Shown here: in pieces, positions 20,688-32,861 of the stretch
How the letters are laid out: every line of letters begins with the position of its first letter
Numbering within the stretch: position 1 is the first letter of the stretch
Assembly: GCA_022457155.1 (NCBI GenBank)
Contig: JAJGOT010000017.1
Location: 1-64,000 of the forward strand
Direction: 5' to 3'
From: Cladopsammia gracilis
Taxonomy: Eukaryota > Cnidaria > Anthozoa > Scleractinia > Dendrophylliidae
Length of the DNA: 64,000 nucleotides
The notes under the pieces: model-generated
The model's database searches: none
What the model was told of the DNA's origin: nothing
Seen by the model: the letters and a program-made list of their open reading frames with translations, nothing else
Translations under genes and position numbers: made by a program

Positions 20688-22431
20688 CATACAAAGCCTT
20701 TGAGCTGACAGCAAACTTTGTCTGAGTCACGTACCCCTTCTATAAGCTTATAACATGTAAGCCATAACATCTTTAACAAATGCATTACAAGTTATCTCAA
20801 TAAATGCCACTTCATTTTTTCCTGTGTAAAACAAGTACTAATATAAGCATCCTTGACATGACCTCGGTCAAAGTGATTGTTGACATAAAGATCATGTTCT
20901 ATTTCTCATTTAATTAAAATTGAAGTTTTACAGCCTGTGTCATTCAAAATTGATTATGCTTTTAGCAGCAAATCTTATCACTGAAAGAACAATGAACGAT
21001 AGAAGAAAATCACGTTTCATTAACGTTCCATGTACAATGTAATTGCTCACCTCAAATTCTCTCTTCTCACTCTTCGGAGCGTTATGTTATCAAATAAACC
21101 ATCCTTTTTTCCAAACAGACTAGAGATCCCAACGGCAGATGTCTAACCTTGGTTATTGGAAACGGTCCCATCAGCATAATTCATTGAAATATCAGATTGC
21201 AAAAGATCAATATGATCCAACAAAATTGAGGGAATACTTTCCCAAATTCTGCATGTATTACAAAGCAGAAAGCTTTCCGCTAATTTAGGCTGCTCTATCT
21301 AGTGTAGAAACTCTCTTCTCTGCAGAATCGAGACCTTTTTGTTCTCGCGCTTCGCGCTCGTGTCTCGCGCTACGCGCTCGCGACCCAAAACCGGCTTGAG
21401 CGCCCCCAATAACGCCTGTTATGCAGGCTAGATTATCGCCAAGACAAGACCGAGAAGAATGGCTCGTTTTAGGCGTACTTTGTCTCGTTCAATGCAGGCC
21501 GTAAAAATCACTTCAGGCCGGATTCTCGCTATTTCAGGCTATAATTTATCGTACGGGTTTCACCCTTTTTAATCTATTAATACCAGCTACTAGAAATAGG
21601 TCAGTGTCTTTTAAACCTCTTTAAACGCTCACAAGACAATTCACCCTTCACGCTTTCCTCCCATATCGCTATAAACGAATACCCTTTACACAAACAACCT
21701 TTTAATCAATTTATTAGCCTACGCACATCCCCATTTACTTCTCCTACAACACATATTAACTTATCTATTCTCAAATCTCCAAAATCCGGGGGGGGGGGGG
21801 GGGGAGACTTCCACATAAACTTTACAATTAGTAGCTCTTAACGATAAAACTTCTTTTCATCCATGTCCATCTAACGAAATTCTAAAAGGACCCCCGTCAT
21901 TTTCATATGCCGAACACCCACGGCGTGTCAATAAGTGACTACGAAACAGCGTCCATTTTATATATTGGGCAGGCTTGGCGACAAGCCAGCCCAATCAAAT
22001 AAGTCGCTCGAAATGAAACTTAAGTTCACATCAGATGAAGAAATGGTCGCACCTTGGTCACAATATTAATTTAAATTGGAGTGAAAGAGAAGTCACGGTT
22101 TACAAATATCATGTAAGGGAAGTGAAATGCTCAACGCAAGGTAAGTTGTCCGTTACTCTATAATACAATTCATCCGCAATACCCCATGTCGCACTCACAC
22201 AAGCATTTTTAAAGAAATCTCTCGTTAATAAATGTTTTATTTACACACAGTACATTTTTGCTCATTCACCTTTGAAGAAGCATGGAGATTTCTTGTCTAT
22301 TCTTAGTTAGTACTCATCAAGAGACGTGTAGATAGTCATGATTTCTTTTTAGATCGAGGTTTTGTGTCAAATGAAACCTCTGTCGATACGCGTAATGCAT
22401 CTTGGTAGACAGATAGTTAAATTTTCCCACA
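20688..22431. other. Non-coding region
   Basis: Holds an 18-base G tract near 21788, CpG-rich repeat-like sequence at 21340-21380 and a hairpin TTGGGCAGGCTTGGC...GCCAGCCCAA at 21965-21996. A consensus donor (AAG|GTAAGT) at 22135-22146 was tested as partner of the exon at 22613, but its frame has a stop five codons upstream. Confidence 0.35.
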
Positions 22432-22548
22432 GTCTCGTCACCTTGTACTTAACCAAAACACGTTAATCGAGTCTCGTCACCTTGTACTCAACCAAAAACG
22501 CGTTAATCAAGTCTCATCACCTTGTACTCAACCAAAAACACTTTAATG
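22432..22548. repeat. Three tandem copies of a ~40-bp unit
   Basis: GTCTCGTCACCTTGTACT followed by AACCAAAA.CGCGTTAATC repeats three times with few changes. Confidence 0.7.
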
Positions 22549-22612
22549 GTGGGCTGGATGGATTGAAAATTGCCGGTAATTTATATATTGATGATTTTCT
22601 TTTTAATTGTAG

Positions 22613-22807
22613 GATTACCTCGAGATACTAGATGACACTCCAGTAGAGACTGAAGATGACACACCTTATGATGAAGTTCGTTTTGATAAAATTCCCGAAG
22701 AATATTTTTGGCCGTCAGAACTGCGCATTCATGATCCACAGCAGGCTCAACCACGCCTGGATGCTAAGGCCAGTGGTGACAAAGGTGGATTGGGCACTGG
22801 ATTTTGA
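22613..22807 (+). CDS. Terminal coding exon of an unrecognised plus-strand gene
   Basis: A strong acceptor (TTTTCTTTTTAATTGTAG) precedes 64 open codons ending in TGA at 22805-22807. The residues are acidic (DYLEILDDTPVETEDD), then EEYFWPSELRIHD, and end in a glycine-rich GDKGGLGTGF tail. Composition and codon use are protein-like, unlike the surrounding AT-rich sequence. I recognise no domain. Upstream exons should lie on the plus strand left of 22.6 kb; none could be joined confidently. The frame begins in phase 0. Confidence 0.5.
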   Translation, partial: DYLEILDDTPVETEDDTPYDEVRFDKIPEEYFWPSELRIHDPQQAQPRLDAKASGDKGGLGTGF

Positions 22808-24180
22808 TCGATATCACTCATTTTAAAAATTGATATACTTGCCAAAGTACTCGAAGTTTTTTTTTTTTTTGTTATTATTGTTATAAATATAGTCATTAAC
22901 CTTATTCAGACCGGAGAGGGCGCACGGAGGAAAGTGCCCGCGCTGACTTTGAACGTTTATAACTTTAAAAACATTTTTTTTTAACCAATACCCACCAAAC
23001 GTCATAAACGTTTCTGAAATTTCTCTGGGCAAGTTTTGATGTGACATATTTTTGTGCATGACGTGTGACATTTCCATAGCATTTTTCTTTTCATTTTAAT
23101 GAAGTTTTAATCAGTTTTGCTGCTTAAAGCTGAATTACAGTCCGTACTGCGCAATCTCGGGGTTTGTTTTAATTTTTTGTTTTGAATTTGTTGATATGTT
23201 ACACTTCGGTAATAGCATACATGGAGTAAATGGGAGTAAACCGTTGTGTTTACGAATGCTCGATGAGCTGAAACGTCGGTTTGGGAAAACTTTGGTGTTC
23301 TTTTACTTGTTATTATTGTTTGGAAAGGACATCTGACGTTAATAATGAAGGAAAAGGTAAGTTTGTCCCGTAATTTTCATTTTCGCTAGTAAACGTTCTT
23401 TGTTTGTGAGTCTCACAAACATTGCTGAGCTGAGATTGCGCAGTACGGACTGTAATTCATCTTTAACTAAATCCCAGATGGCGGCCATTCGGAATGATGA
23501 AGCAATAGGTTCATTTCGATATATTTTAATATATTTTACTATCAAGTTGAATTGTAAAACATTCAACTTGATATTGAGGCCCAGAGCACATAAACTAAGG
23601 GAATGAATAAACATGTTTATTCATTTGTTTTATTTTTCGTCCCAGAAGAACCCCCCCTCCTCCCCCCCCCCCCCCCAAAAAAAAGAAGACGCTCTGAATA
23701 GGGTAAAATATGAGCTACTGCGCACTTATTAGTAGAGATGCCCGTCAAGAAAACGATGGAATTAAATGGTCTTTCAACAGAATTATGTCATTGTATGGTC
23801 GGAAAATATCACGTAGCTGTTATATCCAGTGTTATATTCCATGATGCTTACATGAAGAATGTTGTAATGTGTTGGCTTACATGAAGTATGCCAAAGCCCT
23901 TATTGCAGTTGTTGTCAGAATAAACTAGCGGTGCGTTTTTATCAATCGAGCTGTGTATTTGAGCGGTCTTAACAGTAGCTACATAGTGTGCTACGTCGGC
24001 TAACCTCGCGGCACACGTCCGTGCTTACTAAGGACAAATTCCTCATAGCAGTGTTAAAATAACTTGTCATACTGGAACTTTGTCTTGAGTTATTCTCGGG
24101 AGCATAATGTTTTCTTGAGAAGAACATTTACAAAACGTTGGCCTAGAAATGACTTATGGCATGTCTGGAAAAAATAAGAA
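22808..24180. other. Intergenic stretch with a 27-bp inverted pair
   Basis: The perfect 27-bp inverted repeat GAATTACAGTCCGTACTGCG... occurs at 23132-23158 and 23432-23458, the likely ends of a ~327-bp element. The frames at 22823-23077 and 23339-23614 show no domain. A T run near 22857 and a C run near 23662 are present. Confidence 0.45.
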
Positions 24181-24184
24181 AGTA

Positions 24185-24495
24185 ATCCTGGAGACATCTC
24201 TATTAGGGTTGGAATAGTTTTAATTAATATTTCTCTTTTTAGTTATTGTTATGCGTAAAAAAATAAAACAAAACGTTTTTTCTTATAAATTAATTGTTCG
24301 ATGAGACAATTCACAACTGCTGTATATTTGTGATCATTAATTGCAGCTGCGTATTTCTTCCACCAAGAGACATCTTTATTAGGACTGGAGTAGTTTTAAT
24401 TATTATGCTTTTTTTAAAAAAGTTAATGCCTAATATTAAAACAAAGCTCTTTTATTAATTGATTGCTTGATGAGACGATTCTCACTCACTATTTA
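24185..24495. repeat. Two diverged tandem copies of a ~175-bp unit
   Basis: GAGACATCTCTATTAGGGTT...GTTCGATGAGACAATTC at 24190-24322 recurs as GAGACATCTTTATTAGGACT...GCTTGATGAGACGATTC at 24368-24482. Confidence 0.55.
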
Positions 24496-24909
24496 TTTGC
24501 TTAATTAATGTGGAGAATGGACACCAGAAGTGATCATTGATTGGAGTCATCTTGCACCCGCTGTCATGTTACTACACTCTTTATATATAAAGAGGCTAGG
24601 GATTGCACACTGTTCAAACGAGTTCTTGGATGCCGGTTTTAACAACTCAGTGATACATCAAACCAGCCGAACACGACGCTACGTTTTCCACTAAAAAATA
24701 GAAACCAACACAACCAAGCAGACACACCCGATCCTTAAACTTATAAAATTAAAAAAATGACAGGGGTGTCGGTCGGAAATTTTCGAAAACCACCCTGACA
24801 AGTACCAGAATCAACTTTGATAGGCGTGCCTCAAATATATTTTTATCCCTAAGAGGTGCCAATTTTGAACAACACATGACACATTCTGTCATGTCGTTTC
24901 GGCTTAATA

Positions 24910-25091
24910 GACCTTATTCGCTTGGGCGTAATGTTTACCCAATACCAACCTCTTGGGAGTTAAATTCTTTGTCTGAACGACAACCATATTAATGTATCTT
25001 CTCAAGCGTTAACGGAAAGAAAGAAATAATACCCAGGGGAATGACACGTGGTCTCTAATGGGTATACAAATACGCCCAAGCGAATAAGGTC
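24910..25091. mobile_element. 182-bp MITE with GACCTTATTCGCTTGGGCGT ends, TA flanks
   Basis: Left GACCTTATTCGCTTGGGCGT and the right end as its perfect complement (ACGCCCAAGCGAATAAGGTC), each flanked by TA. A TA duplication is the hallmark of Tc1/mariner-type insertion, so this is probably a mariner-related MITE. No coding frame. Confidence 0.7.
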
Positions 25092-25448
25092 TATACCCTA
25101 CAAGGTACCGCGATATTTCTAACAGTGGCCATTTTAGATTTCAGCACGCTAAGCGGTACAAATGTACAAATTCTGACTCCCCTGACGAGCACCCCCGTCA
25201 TTTGGACGGCAATGAAAGTTTAGATCAATGAAAAGTGAACGTGGTAATGACAAACGCAAGTTAAGGTGATTCCCTACACATAAAAGCGATAGGCGGTCTG
25301 CGTATTTAATTTACTTCGCTACTTTACTAAAAGAAGTCTCCCGGATCAATTAATTATTAAGTAAAAATTGGCTGATTTGTTTTCAAGAAAATAAGTGAAC
25401 TAATGATGAAAACACAACAGGAATAAAGTTATTATCTTTGCACATTAC

Positions 25449-25469
25449 CTCGCTGTTCGTTCTGTCCAT
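25449..25469 (-). CDS. Candidate 21-nt microexon following the exon array
   Basis: On the minus strand, acceptor TTCACTCACCACAG is followed by seven codons (MDRTNSE) and a donor GTAATG. Length 21 keeps phase 0, matching the phase-0 end of the 86-nt exon at 25575-25660. Read together, AEAYLQE then MDRTNSE resembles the RMDN family, where the WRLARA helix is followed by a R-T-S-E-E segment. The exon is tiny and the acceptor only fair, so this is suggestive. Confidence 0.35.
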
Positions 25470-25574
25470 CTGTGGTGAGTGAATTTAGGTGGGCGAACAC
25501 AGTTTTGATAGGTTGTGAGTATGTTCCAGCATAATGATAATCGATTTTTCTGTTATGCTTATACAGTCACTTAC

Positions 25575-25660
25575 CTCTTGAAGGTAAGCCTCGGCAAATC
25601 TCCATACGATGTCACAGGAAGCGTCTTTTTTGGCTGTTATGACACCTGCAACTTCCTGAC
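25575..25660 (-). CDS. 86-nt exon, type A copy 1 (RMDN-like)
   Basis: Minus strand: acceptor TTATTCAG, 86 nt, donor GTAAGTG. It encodes about 28 residues (QEVAGVITAKKDASCDIVWR, then FAEAYLQE), entering in phase 1 and leaving in phase 0. The D-I-V-W-R-F-A-E-A pattern matches the helix D/E-A-E-L-L-W-R-L-A-R-A typical of RMDN (FAM82) proteins, TPR-like regulators associated with microtubules and mitochondria. It is the last copy of the array in the direction of transcription and lies closest to the candidate microexon. The family call is from memory of the motif; upstream and later exons were not found. Confidence 0.45.
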
Positions 25661-26324
25661 CTGAATAAAAGTATTCTCAAGAACAAGGAAGTTAGAATTC
25701 AAAACCAGAGTTTAGCTATGTTGTGATGAGCGTCTCTATTCTCAGTAGCTTCAACGATATAGCAAACGGTTTGAATGCAACAAAAGTCTCACATCTTCCT
25801 CCTGTGTTTTGTTTGTTTACAAACTACATTGTTTGAAGAGTAACTTCAGAATTGTTGAGCAAGGACCACGGTTTTGAATACCATTACAACTTGCAACTTT
25901 TGGCAGAGCCCAGTAGGTCCACCGTTAAAGCAAAGACGATGGGTTTGATTCTCATTAAAGACTCGATATGTCCACAATTATAGCGGAGGAAATCGATTTT
26001 TTTCTCTTATGCTTATACAGCCACTTACCTCTTGTAGGCCTGCCTCAGGCAAATCTCCATACGATGTCACAGGAAGATTCTTTGGCTGCTATGACGTCTG
26101 GAACTTCCTGACCTGAATAAACAGTCTTCTCAAGAACAAGTTACTTGGAATGCAAGCCAAAGTTTACCTATGTTTTGATGAGCGTCTCTTACTCGATATA
26201 GCAAACGGTTTGAATGCAACTAAAGTCTCACATTTTCCTCGTTTGCTTTGTTTGCAAACTACATAGTTTGAAGAGTAACTTCAGAATTGTCGAGCAAGGA
26301 CGATGGTTTTTCGAATACCATTAC

Positions 26325-26402
26325 TACTTGCAACGTTTGGTAGAGCCCAGTAGGTCCACCGTCACAGCAAAGGCCACGGGTTTGAATTTCATTGAAACCT
26401 CG
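26325..26402 (+). other. tRNA-like segment within the array unit (representative copy)
   Basis: TTTGGTAGAGC resembles the 3' half of a tRNA D-arm (A box), and 31 nt later CACGGGTTTGAATTTC resembles a T-arm (B box, consensus GGTTCGANTCC). The spacing is close to that of a tRNA. The first ~17 nt and the acceptor stem are not recognisable, so this is at most a tRNA-derived relic or SINE head. Equivalent segments recur in every unit, twice in the longer ones (second version GGTTTGATTCCC). Confidence 0.35.
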
Positions 26403-27010
26403 GATTTACTGTTCGTCCTTTGCAACTTTTGGTAGATGCAGGTGGGGTCACCGTTAAGAGCAATGATCATGGGTTTGATTCCCACTAAAGACTCGATATG
26501 TCCGAAATTATAGCGGAGGAAGTCGATTTTTCTGTTATGCTTATACAGTCATATTCCTCTTGTAGGCCAGCCTCAGGCAAATCTCCATACGATGTCACAG
26601 GAAACGTCTTTTTTGGCTGTTATGACACCTGGAACTTCCTGACCGGAATAAAAAGTATTCTCAAGAACAAGGAAGTTAGAATGCAAAACCAGAGTTTAGC
26701 TATGTTGTGATGAGCGTCTCTATTCTCAGTAGCTTCAACGATATAGCAAACGGTTTGAATGCAACAAAAGTCTCACATTTTCCTCCTGTGTTTTGTTTGT
26801 TTAGAAACTACATTGTTTGAAGAGTAACTTCAGAATTGTTGAGCAAGGACCATGGTTTTGAATACCATTACAACTTCCAACGTTTGGTAGAGACCAGTAG
26901 GTCCACCGTTAAAGCAAAGATCATGGGTTTCATTCCCATTAAAGACTCGATATGTCCACAATTATAGCGAAGAAAATCGATTTTTCTGTTATGCTTATAC
27001 AGTCACTTAC

Positions 27011-27096
27011 CTCTTGAAGGTAAGCCTCGGCAAATCTCCATACGATGTCACAGGAAGCGTCTTTTTTGGCTGTTATGACACTTGGAACTTCCTGAC
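27011..27096 (-). CDS. 86-nt exon, type A copy 2
   Basis: Same exon as at 25575 with acceptor and GTAAGT donor intact and the frame open; the P-G-V triplet reads P-S-V. It is followed on the minus strand by ~365 nt of intron-like unit sequence before the next copy. Confidence 0.4.
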
Positions 27097-28445
27097 CTGA
27101 ATAAAAGTATTCTCAAGAACAAGGAAGTTAGAATGCAATACCAGGGTTTAGCTATGTTGTGATGAGCGTCTCTATTCTCAGTAGCTTCAACGATATAGCA
27201 AACGGTTTGAATGCAACAAAAGTCTCACATTTTCCTCCTGTGTTTTGTTTGTTTACAAACTACATTGTTTGAAGAGTAACTTCAGAATTGTTGAGCAAGG
27301 ACCACGGTTTTGAATACCATTACAACTTGCAACTTTTGGCAGAGCCCAGTAGGTCCACCGTTAAAGCAAAGACCATGGGTTTGATTCTCATTAAAGACTC
27401 GATATGTCCACAATTATAGCGGAGGAAATCGATTTTTTCTCTTATGCTTATACAGCCACTTACCTCTTGTAGGCCTACCTCAGGCAAATCTCCATACGAT
27501 GTCACAGGAAGATTCTTTGGCTGCTATGACGTCTGGAACTTCCTGACCTGAATAAACAGTCTTCTCAAGAACAAGTTACTTGGAATGCAAGCCAAAGTTT
27601 ACCTATGTTTTGATGAGCGTCTCTTACTCGATATAGCAAACGGTTTGAATGCAACTAAAGTCTCACATTTTCCTCGTTTGCTTTGTTTGCAAACTACATT
27701 GTTTGAAGAGTAACTTCAGAATTGTCGAGCAAGGACGATGGTTTTTCGAATACCATTACTACTTGCAACGTTTGGTAGAGCCCAGTAGGTCCACCGTCAC
27801 AGCAAAGGCCACGGGTTTGAATTTCATTGAAACCTCGGATTTACTGTTCGTCCTTTGCAACTTTTGGTAGATGCAGGTGGGGTCACCGTAAAGAGCAATG
27901 ATCATGGGTTTGATTCCCACTAAAGACTCGATATGTCCGAAATTATAGCGGAGGAAGTCGATTTTTCTGTTATGCTTATACAGTCATATTCCTCTTGTAG
28001 GCCAGCCTCAGGCAAATCTCCATACGATGTCACAGGAAGCGTCTTTTTTGGCTGTTATGACACCTGGAACTTCCTGACCTGAATAAAAAGTATTCTCAAG
28101 AACAAGGAAGTTAGAATGCAAAACCAGAGTTTAGCTATGTTGTGATGAGCGTCTCTAGTCTCAGTAGCTTCGACGATATAGCAAACGGTTTGAATGCAAC
28201 TAAAGTCTCACATTTTCCTCCTGTGGTTTGTTTATTTACAAACTACATTGTTTGAAGAGTAACTTCAGAATTGTTGAGCAAGGACCATGGTTTTGAATAC
28301 CATTACAACTTCCAACGTTTGGTAGAGACCAGTAGGTCCACCGTTAAAGCAAAGATCATGGGTTTGATTCCCATTAAAGACTTGATATGTCCACAATTAT
28401 AACGAAGAAAATCGATTTTTCTGTTATGCTTATACAGTCACTTAC

Positions 28446-28531
28446 CTCTTGAAGGTAAGCCTCGGCAAATCTCCATACGATGTCACAGGAAGCGTCTTTT
28501 TAGGCTGTTATGACACCTGGAACTTCCTGAC
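28446..28531 (-). pseudogene. 86-nt exon, type A copy 3 with in-frame stop
   Basis: Splice sites intact, but a lysine codon is changed to TAA (plus strand CTTTTTAGGC near 28500), so this copy cannot contribute to a full-length protein. Confidence 0.5.
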
Positions 28532-30335
28532 CTGAATAAAAGTATTCTCAAGAACAAGGAAGTTAGAATTCAAAACCAGAGTTTAGCTATGTTGTGATGA
28601 GCGTCTCTATTCTCAGTAGCTTCAACGATATAGCAAACGGTTTGAATGCAACAAAAGTCTCACATCTTCCTCCTGTGTTTTGTTTGTTTACAAACTACAT
28701 TGTTTGAAGAGTAACTTCAGAATTGTTGAGCAAGGACCACGGTTTTGAATACCATTACAACTTGCAACTTTTGGCAGAGCCCAGTAGGTCCACCGTTAAA
28801 GCAAAGACGATGGGTTTGATTCTCATTAAAGACTCGATATGTCCACAATTATAGCGGAGGAAATCGATTTTTTTCTCTTATGCTTATACAGCCACTTACC
28901 TCTTGTAGGCCTGCCTCAGGCAAATCTCCATACGATGTCACAGGAAGATTCTTTGGCTGCTATGACGTCTGGAACTTCCTGACCTGAATAAACAGTCTTC
29001 TCAAGAACAAGTTACTTGGAATGCAAGCCAAAGTTTACCTATGTTTTGATGAGCGTCTCTTACTCGATATAGCAAACGGTTTGAATGCAACTAAAGTCTC
29101 ACATTTTCCTCGTTTGCTTTGTTTGCAAACTACATAGTTTGAAGAGTAACTTCAGAATTGTCGAGCAAGGACGATGGTTTTTCGAATACCATTACTACTT
29201 GCAACGTTTGGTAGAGCCCAGTAGGTCCACCGTCACAGCAAAGGCCACGGGTTTGAATTTCATTGAAACCTCGGATTTACTGTTCGTCCTTTGCAACTTT
29301 TGGTAGATGCAGGTGGGGTCACCGTTAAGAGCAATGATCATGGGTTTGATTCCCACTAAAGACTCGATATGTCCGAAATTATAGCGGAGGAAGTCGATTT
29401 TTCTGTTATGCTTATACAGTCATATTCCTCTTGTAGGCCAGCCTCAGGCAAATCTCCATACGATGTCACAGGAAACGTCTTTTTTGGCTGTTATGACACC
29501 TGGAACTTCCTGACCGGAATAAAAAGTATTCTCAAGAACAAGGAAGTTAGAATGCAAAACCAGAGTTTAGCTATGTTGTGATGAGCGTCTCTATTCTCAG
29601 TAGCTTCAACGATATAGCAAACGGTTTGAATGCAACAAAAGTCTCACATTTTCCTCCTGTGTTTTGTTTGTTTAGAAACTACATTGTTTGAAGAGTAACT
29701 TCAGAATAGTTGAGCAAGGACCACGGTTTTGAATACCATTACAACTTGCAACTTTTGGCAGAGCCCAGTAGGTCCACCGTTAAAGCAAAGACGATGGGTT
29801 TGATTCTCATTAAAGACTCGATATGTCCACAATTATAGCGGAGGAAGTCGATTTTTCTGTTATGCTTATACAGTCATATTCCTCTTGTAGGCCAGCCTCA
29901 GGCAAATCTCCATACGATGTCACAGGAAGCGTCTTTTTTGGCTGTTATGACACCTGGAACTTCCTGACCTGAATAAAAAGTATTCTCAAGAACAAGGAAG
30001 TTAGAATGCAAAACCAGAGTTTAGCTATGTTGTGATGAGCGTCTCTATTCTCAGTAGCTTCGACGATATAGCAAACGGTTTGAATGCAACTAAAGTCTCA
30101 CATTTTCCTCCTGTGTTTTGTTTGTTTACAAACTACATTGTTTGAAGAGTAACTTCAGAATTGTTGAGCAAGGACCATGGTTTTGAATACCATTACAACT
30201 TCCAACGTTTGGTAGAGACCAGTAGGTCCACCGTTAAAGCAAAGATCATGGGTTTCATTCCCATTAAAGACTCGATATGTCCACAATTATAGCGAAGAAA
30301 ATCGATTTTTCTGTTATGCTTATACAGTCACTTAC

Positions 30336-30421
30336 CTCTTGAAGGTAAGCCTCGGCAAATCTCCATACGATGTCACAGGAAGCGTCTTTTTTGGCTGTTA
30401 TGACACTTGGAACTTCCTGAC
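30336..30421 (-). CDS. 86-nt exon, type A copy 4
   Basis: Acceptor, donor and frame intact. The sequence is the same as the copy at 27011 over the exon, fitting amplification as a block. Confidence 0.4.
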
Positions 30422-32775
30422 CTGAATAAAAGTATTCTCAAGAACAAGGAAGTTAGAATGCAATACCAGGGTTTAGCTATGTTGTGATGAGCGTCTCTAT
30501 TCTCAGTAGCTTCAACGATATAGCAAACGGTTTGAATGCAACAAAAGTCTCACATTTTCCTCCTGTGTTTTGTTTGTTTACAAACTACATTGTTTGAAGA
30601 GTAACTTCAGAATTGTTGAGCAAGGACCACGGTTTTGAATACCATTACAACTTGCAACTTTTGGCAGAGCCCAGTAGGTCCACCGTTAAAGCAAAGACCA
30701 TGGGTTTGATTCTCATTAAAGACTCGATATGTCCACAATTATAGCGGAGGAAATCGTTTTTTTCTTTTATGCTTATACAACCACTTACCTCTTGTAGGCC
30801 TGCCTGAGGCAAATCTCCATACGATGTCACAGGAAGATTCTTTGGCTGCTTGACGTCTGGAACTTCCTGACCTGAATAAACAGTCTTCTCAAGAACAAGT
30901 TACTTGGAATGCAAGCCAAAGTTTACCTATGTTTTGATGAGCGTTTCTTACTCGATATAGCAAACGGTTTGAATGCAACTAAAGTCTCACATTTTCCTCG
31001 TTTGCTTTGTTTGTTTGCAAACTACATAGTTTGAAGAGTAACTTCAGAATTGTCGAGCAAGGACGATGGTTTTTCGAATACCATTACTACTTGCAACGTT
31101 TGGTAGAGCCCAGTAGGTCCACCGTCACAGCAAAGGCCACGGGTTTGAATTTCATTGAAACCTCGGATTTACTGTTCGTCCTTTGCAACTTTTGGTAGAT
31201 GCAGGTGGGGTCACCGTTAAGAGTAATGATCATGGGTTTGATTCCCACTAAAGACTCGATATGTCCGAAATTATAGCGGAGGAAGTCGATTTTTCTGTTA
31301 TGCTTATACAGTCATATTCCTCTTGTAGGCCAGCCTCAGGCAAATCTCCATACGATGTCACAGGAAACGTCTTTTTTGGCTGTTATGACACCTGGAACTT
31401 CCTGACCGGAATAAAAGGTATTCTCAAGAACAAGGAAGTTAGAATGCAAAACCAGAGTTTAGCTATGTTGTGATGAGCGTCTCTATTCTCAGTAGCTTCA
31501 ACGATATAGCAAACGGTTTGAATGCAACAAAAGTCTCACATTTTCCTCCTGTGTTTTGTTTGTTTAGAAACTACATTGTTTGAAGAGTAACTTCGGTATT
31601 GTTGAGCAAGGACCACGGTTTTGAATACCATTACAACTTGCAACTTTTGGCAGAGCCCAGTAGGTCCACCGTTAAAGCAAAGACGATGGGTTTGATTCTC
31701 ATTAAAGACTCGATATGTCCACAATTATAGCGGTGGAAGTCGATTTTTCTGTTATGCTTATACAGTCATATTCCTCTTGTAGGCCAGCCTCAGGCAAATC
31801 TCCATACGATGTCACTGGAAGCGTCTTTTTTGGCTGTTATGACACTTGGAACTTCCTGACCTGAATAAAAGTATTCTCAAGAACAAGGAAGTTAGAATGC
31901 AATACCAGAGTTTAGCTATGTTGTGATGAGCGTCTCTATTCTCAGTAGCTTCAACGATATAGCAAACGGTTTGAATGCAACAAAAGTCTCACATTTTCCT
32001 CCTGTGTTTTGTTTGTTTACAAACTACATTGTTTGAAGAGTAACTTCAGAATTGTCGAGCAAGGACGATGGTTTTTCGAATACCATTACTACTTGCAACG
32101 TTTGGTAGAGCCCAGTAGGTCCACGGTCACAGCAAAGGCCACGGGTTTGAATTTCATTGAAACCTCGGATTTACTGTTCGTCCTTTGCAACTTTTGGTAG
32201 ATGCAGGTGGGGTCACCGTTAAGAGCAATGATCATGGGTTTGATTCCCACTAAAGACTCGATATGTCCGAAATTATAGCGGAGGAAGTCGATTTTTCTGT
32301 TATGCTTATACAGTCATATTCCTCTTGTAGGCCAGCCTCAGGCAAATCTCCATACGATGTCACAGGAAGCGTCTTTTTTGGCTGTTATGACACCTGGAAC
32401 TTCCTGACCTGAATAAAAAGTATTCTCAAGAACAAGGAAGTTAGAATGCAAAACCAGAGTTTAGCTATGTTGTGATGAGCGTCTCTATTCTCAGTAGCTT
32501 CAACGATATAGCAAACGGTTTGAATGCAACTAAAGTCTCACAGTTTCCTCCTGTGTGTTGTTTGTTTACAAACTACATTGTTTGAAGAGTAACTTCAGAA
32601 TTGTTGAGCAAGGACCATGGTTTTGAATACCATTACAACTTCCAACGTTTGGTAGAGACCAGTAGGTCCACCGTTAAAGCAAAGATCATGGGTTTGATTC
32701 CCATTAAAGACTCGATATGTCCACAATTATAGGGAAGAAAATCGATTTTTCTGTTATGCTTATACAGTCACTTAC

Positions 32776-32861
32776 CTCTTGAAGGTAAGCCTCGGCAAAT
32801 CTCCATACGATGTCACAGGAAGCGTCTTTTTTGGCTGTTATGACACCTGCAACTTCCTGAC
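32776..32861 (-). CDS. 86-nt exon, type A copy 5
   Basis: Acceptor, donor and frame intact; carries the same P-to-A change as the copy at 25575 (CCTGCAACTT on the plus strand). The neighbouring type B copies have one extra base in the 3' half of the exon (GCCTGAGG), which shifts the frame to a stop. Type C copies have lost the GT donor (GAGGAATATG), and some also the AG acceptor. Confidence 0.4.

Noticed and set aside
22100..22146. Consensus donor at 22141 as the exon preceding 22613
   Set aside because: In the phase required by the downstream exon, a stop lies five codons upstream and no ATG follows it.
19855..23675. C or G homopolymer runs (19859, 20665, 21788, 23662) as quadruplex or regulatory signals
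   Set aside because: Simple homopolymers without the spaced G-tract pattern; two belong to a repeat family.
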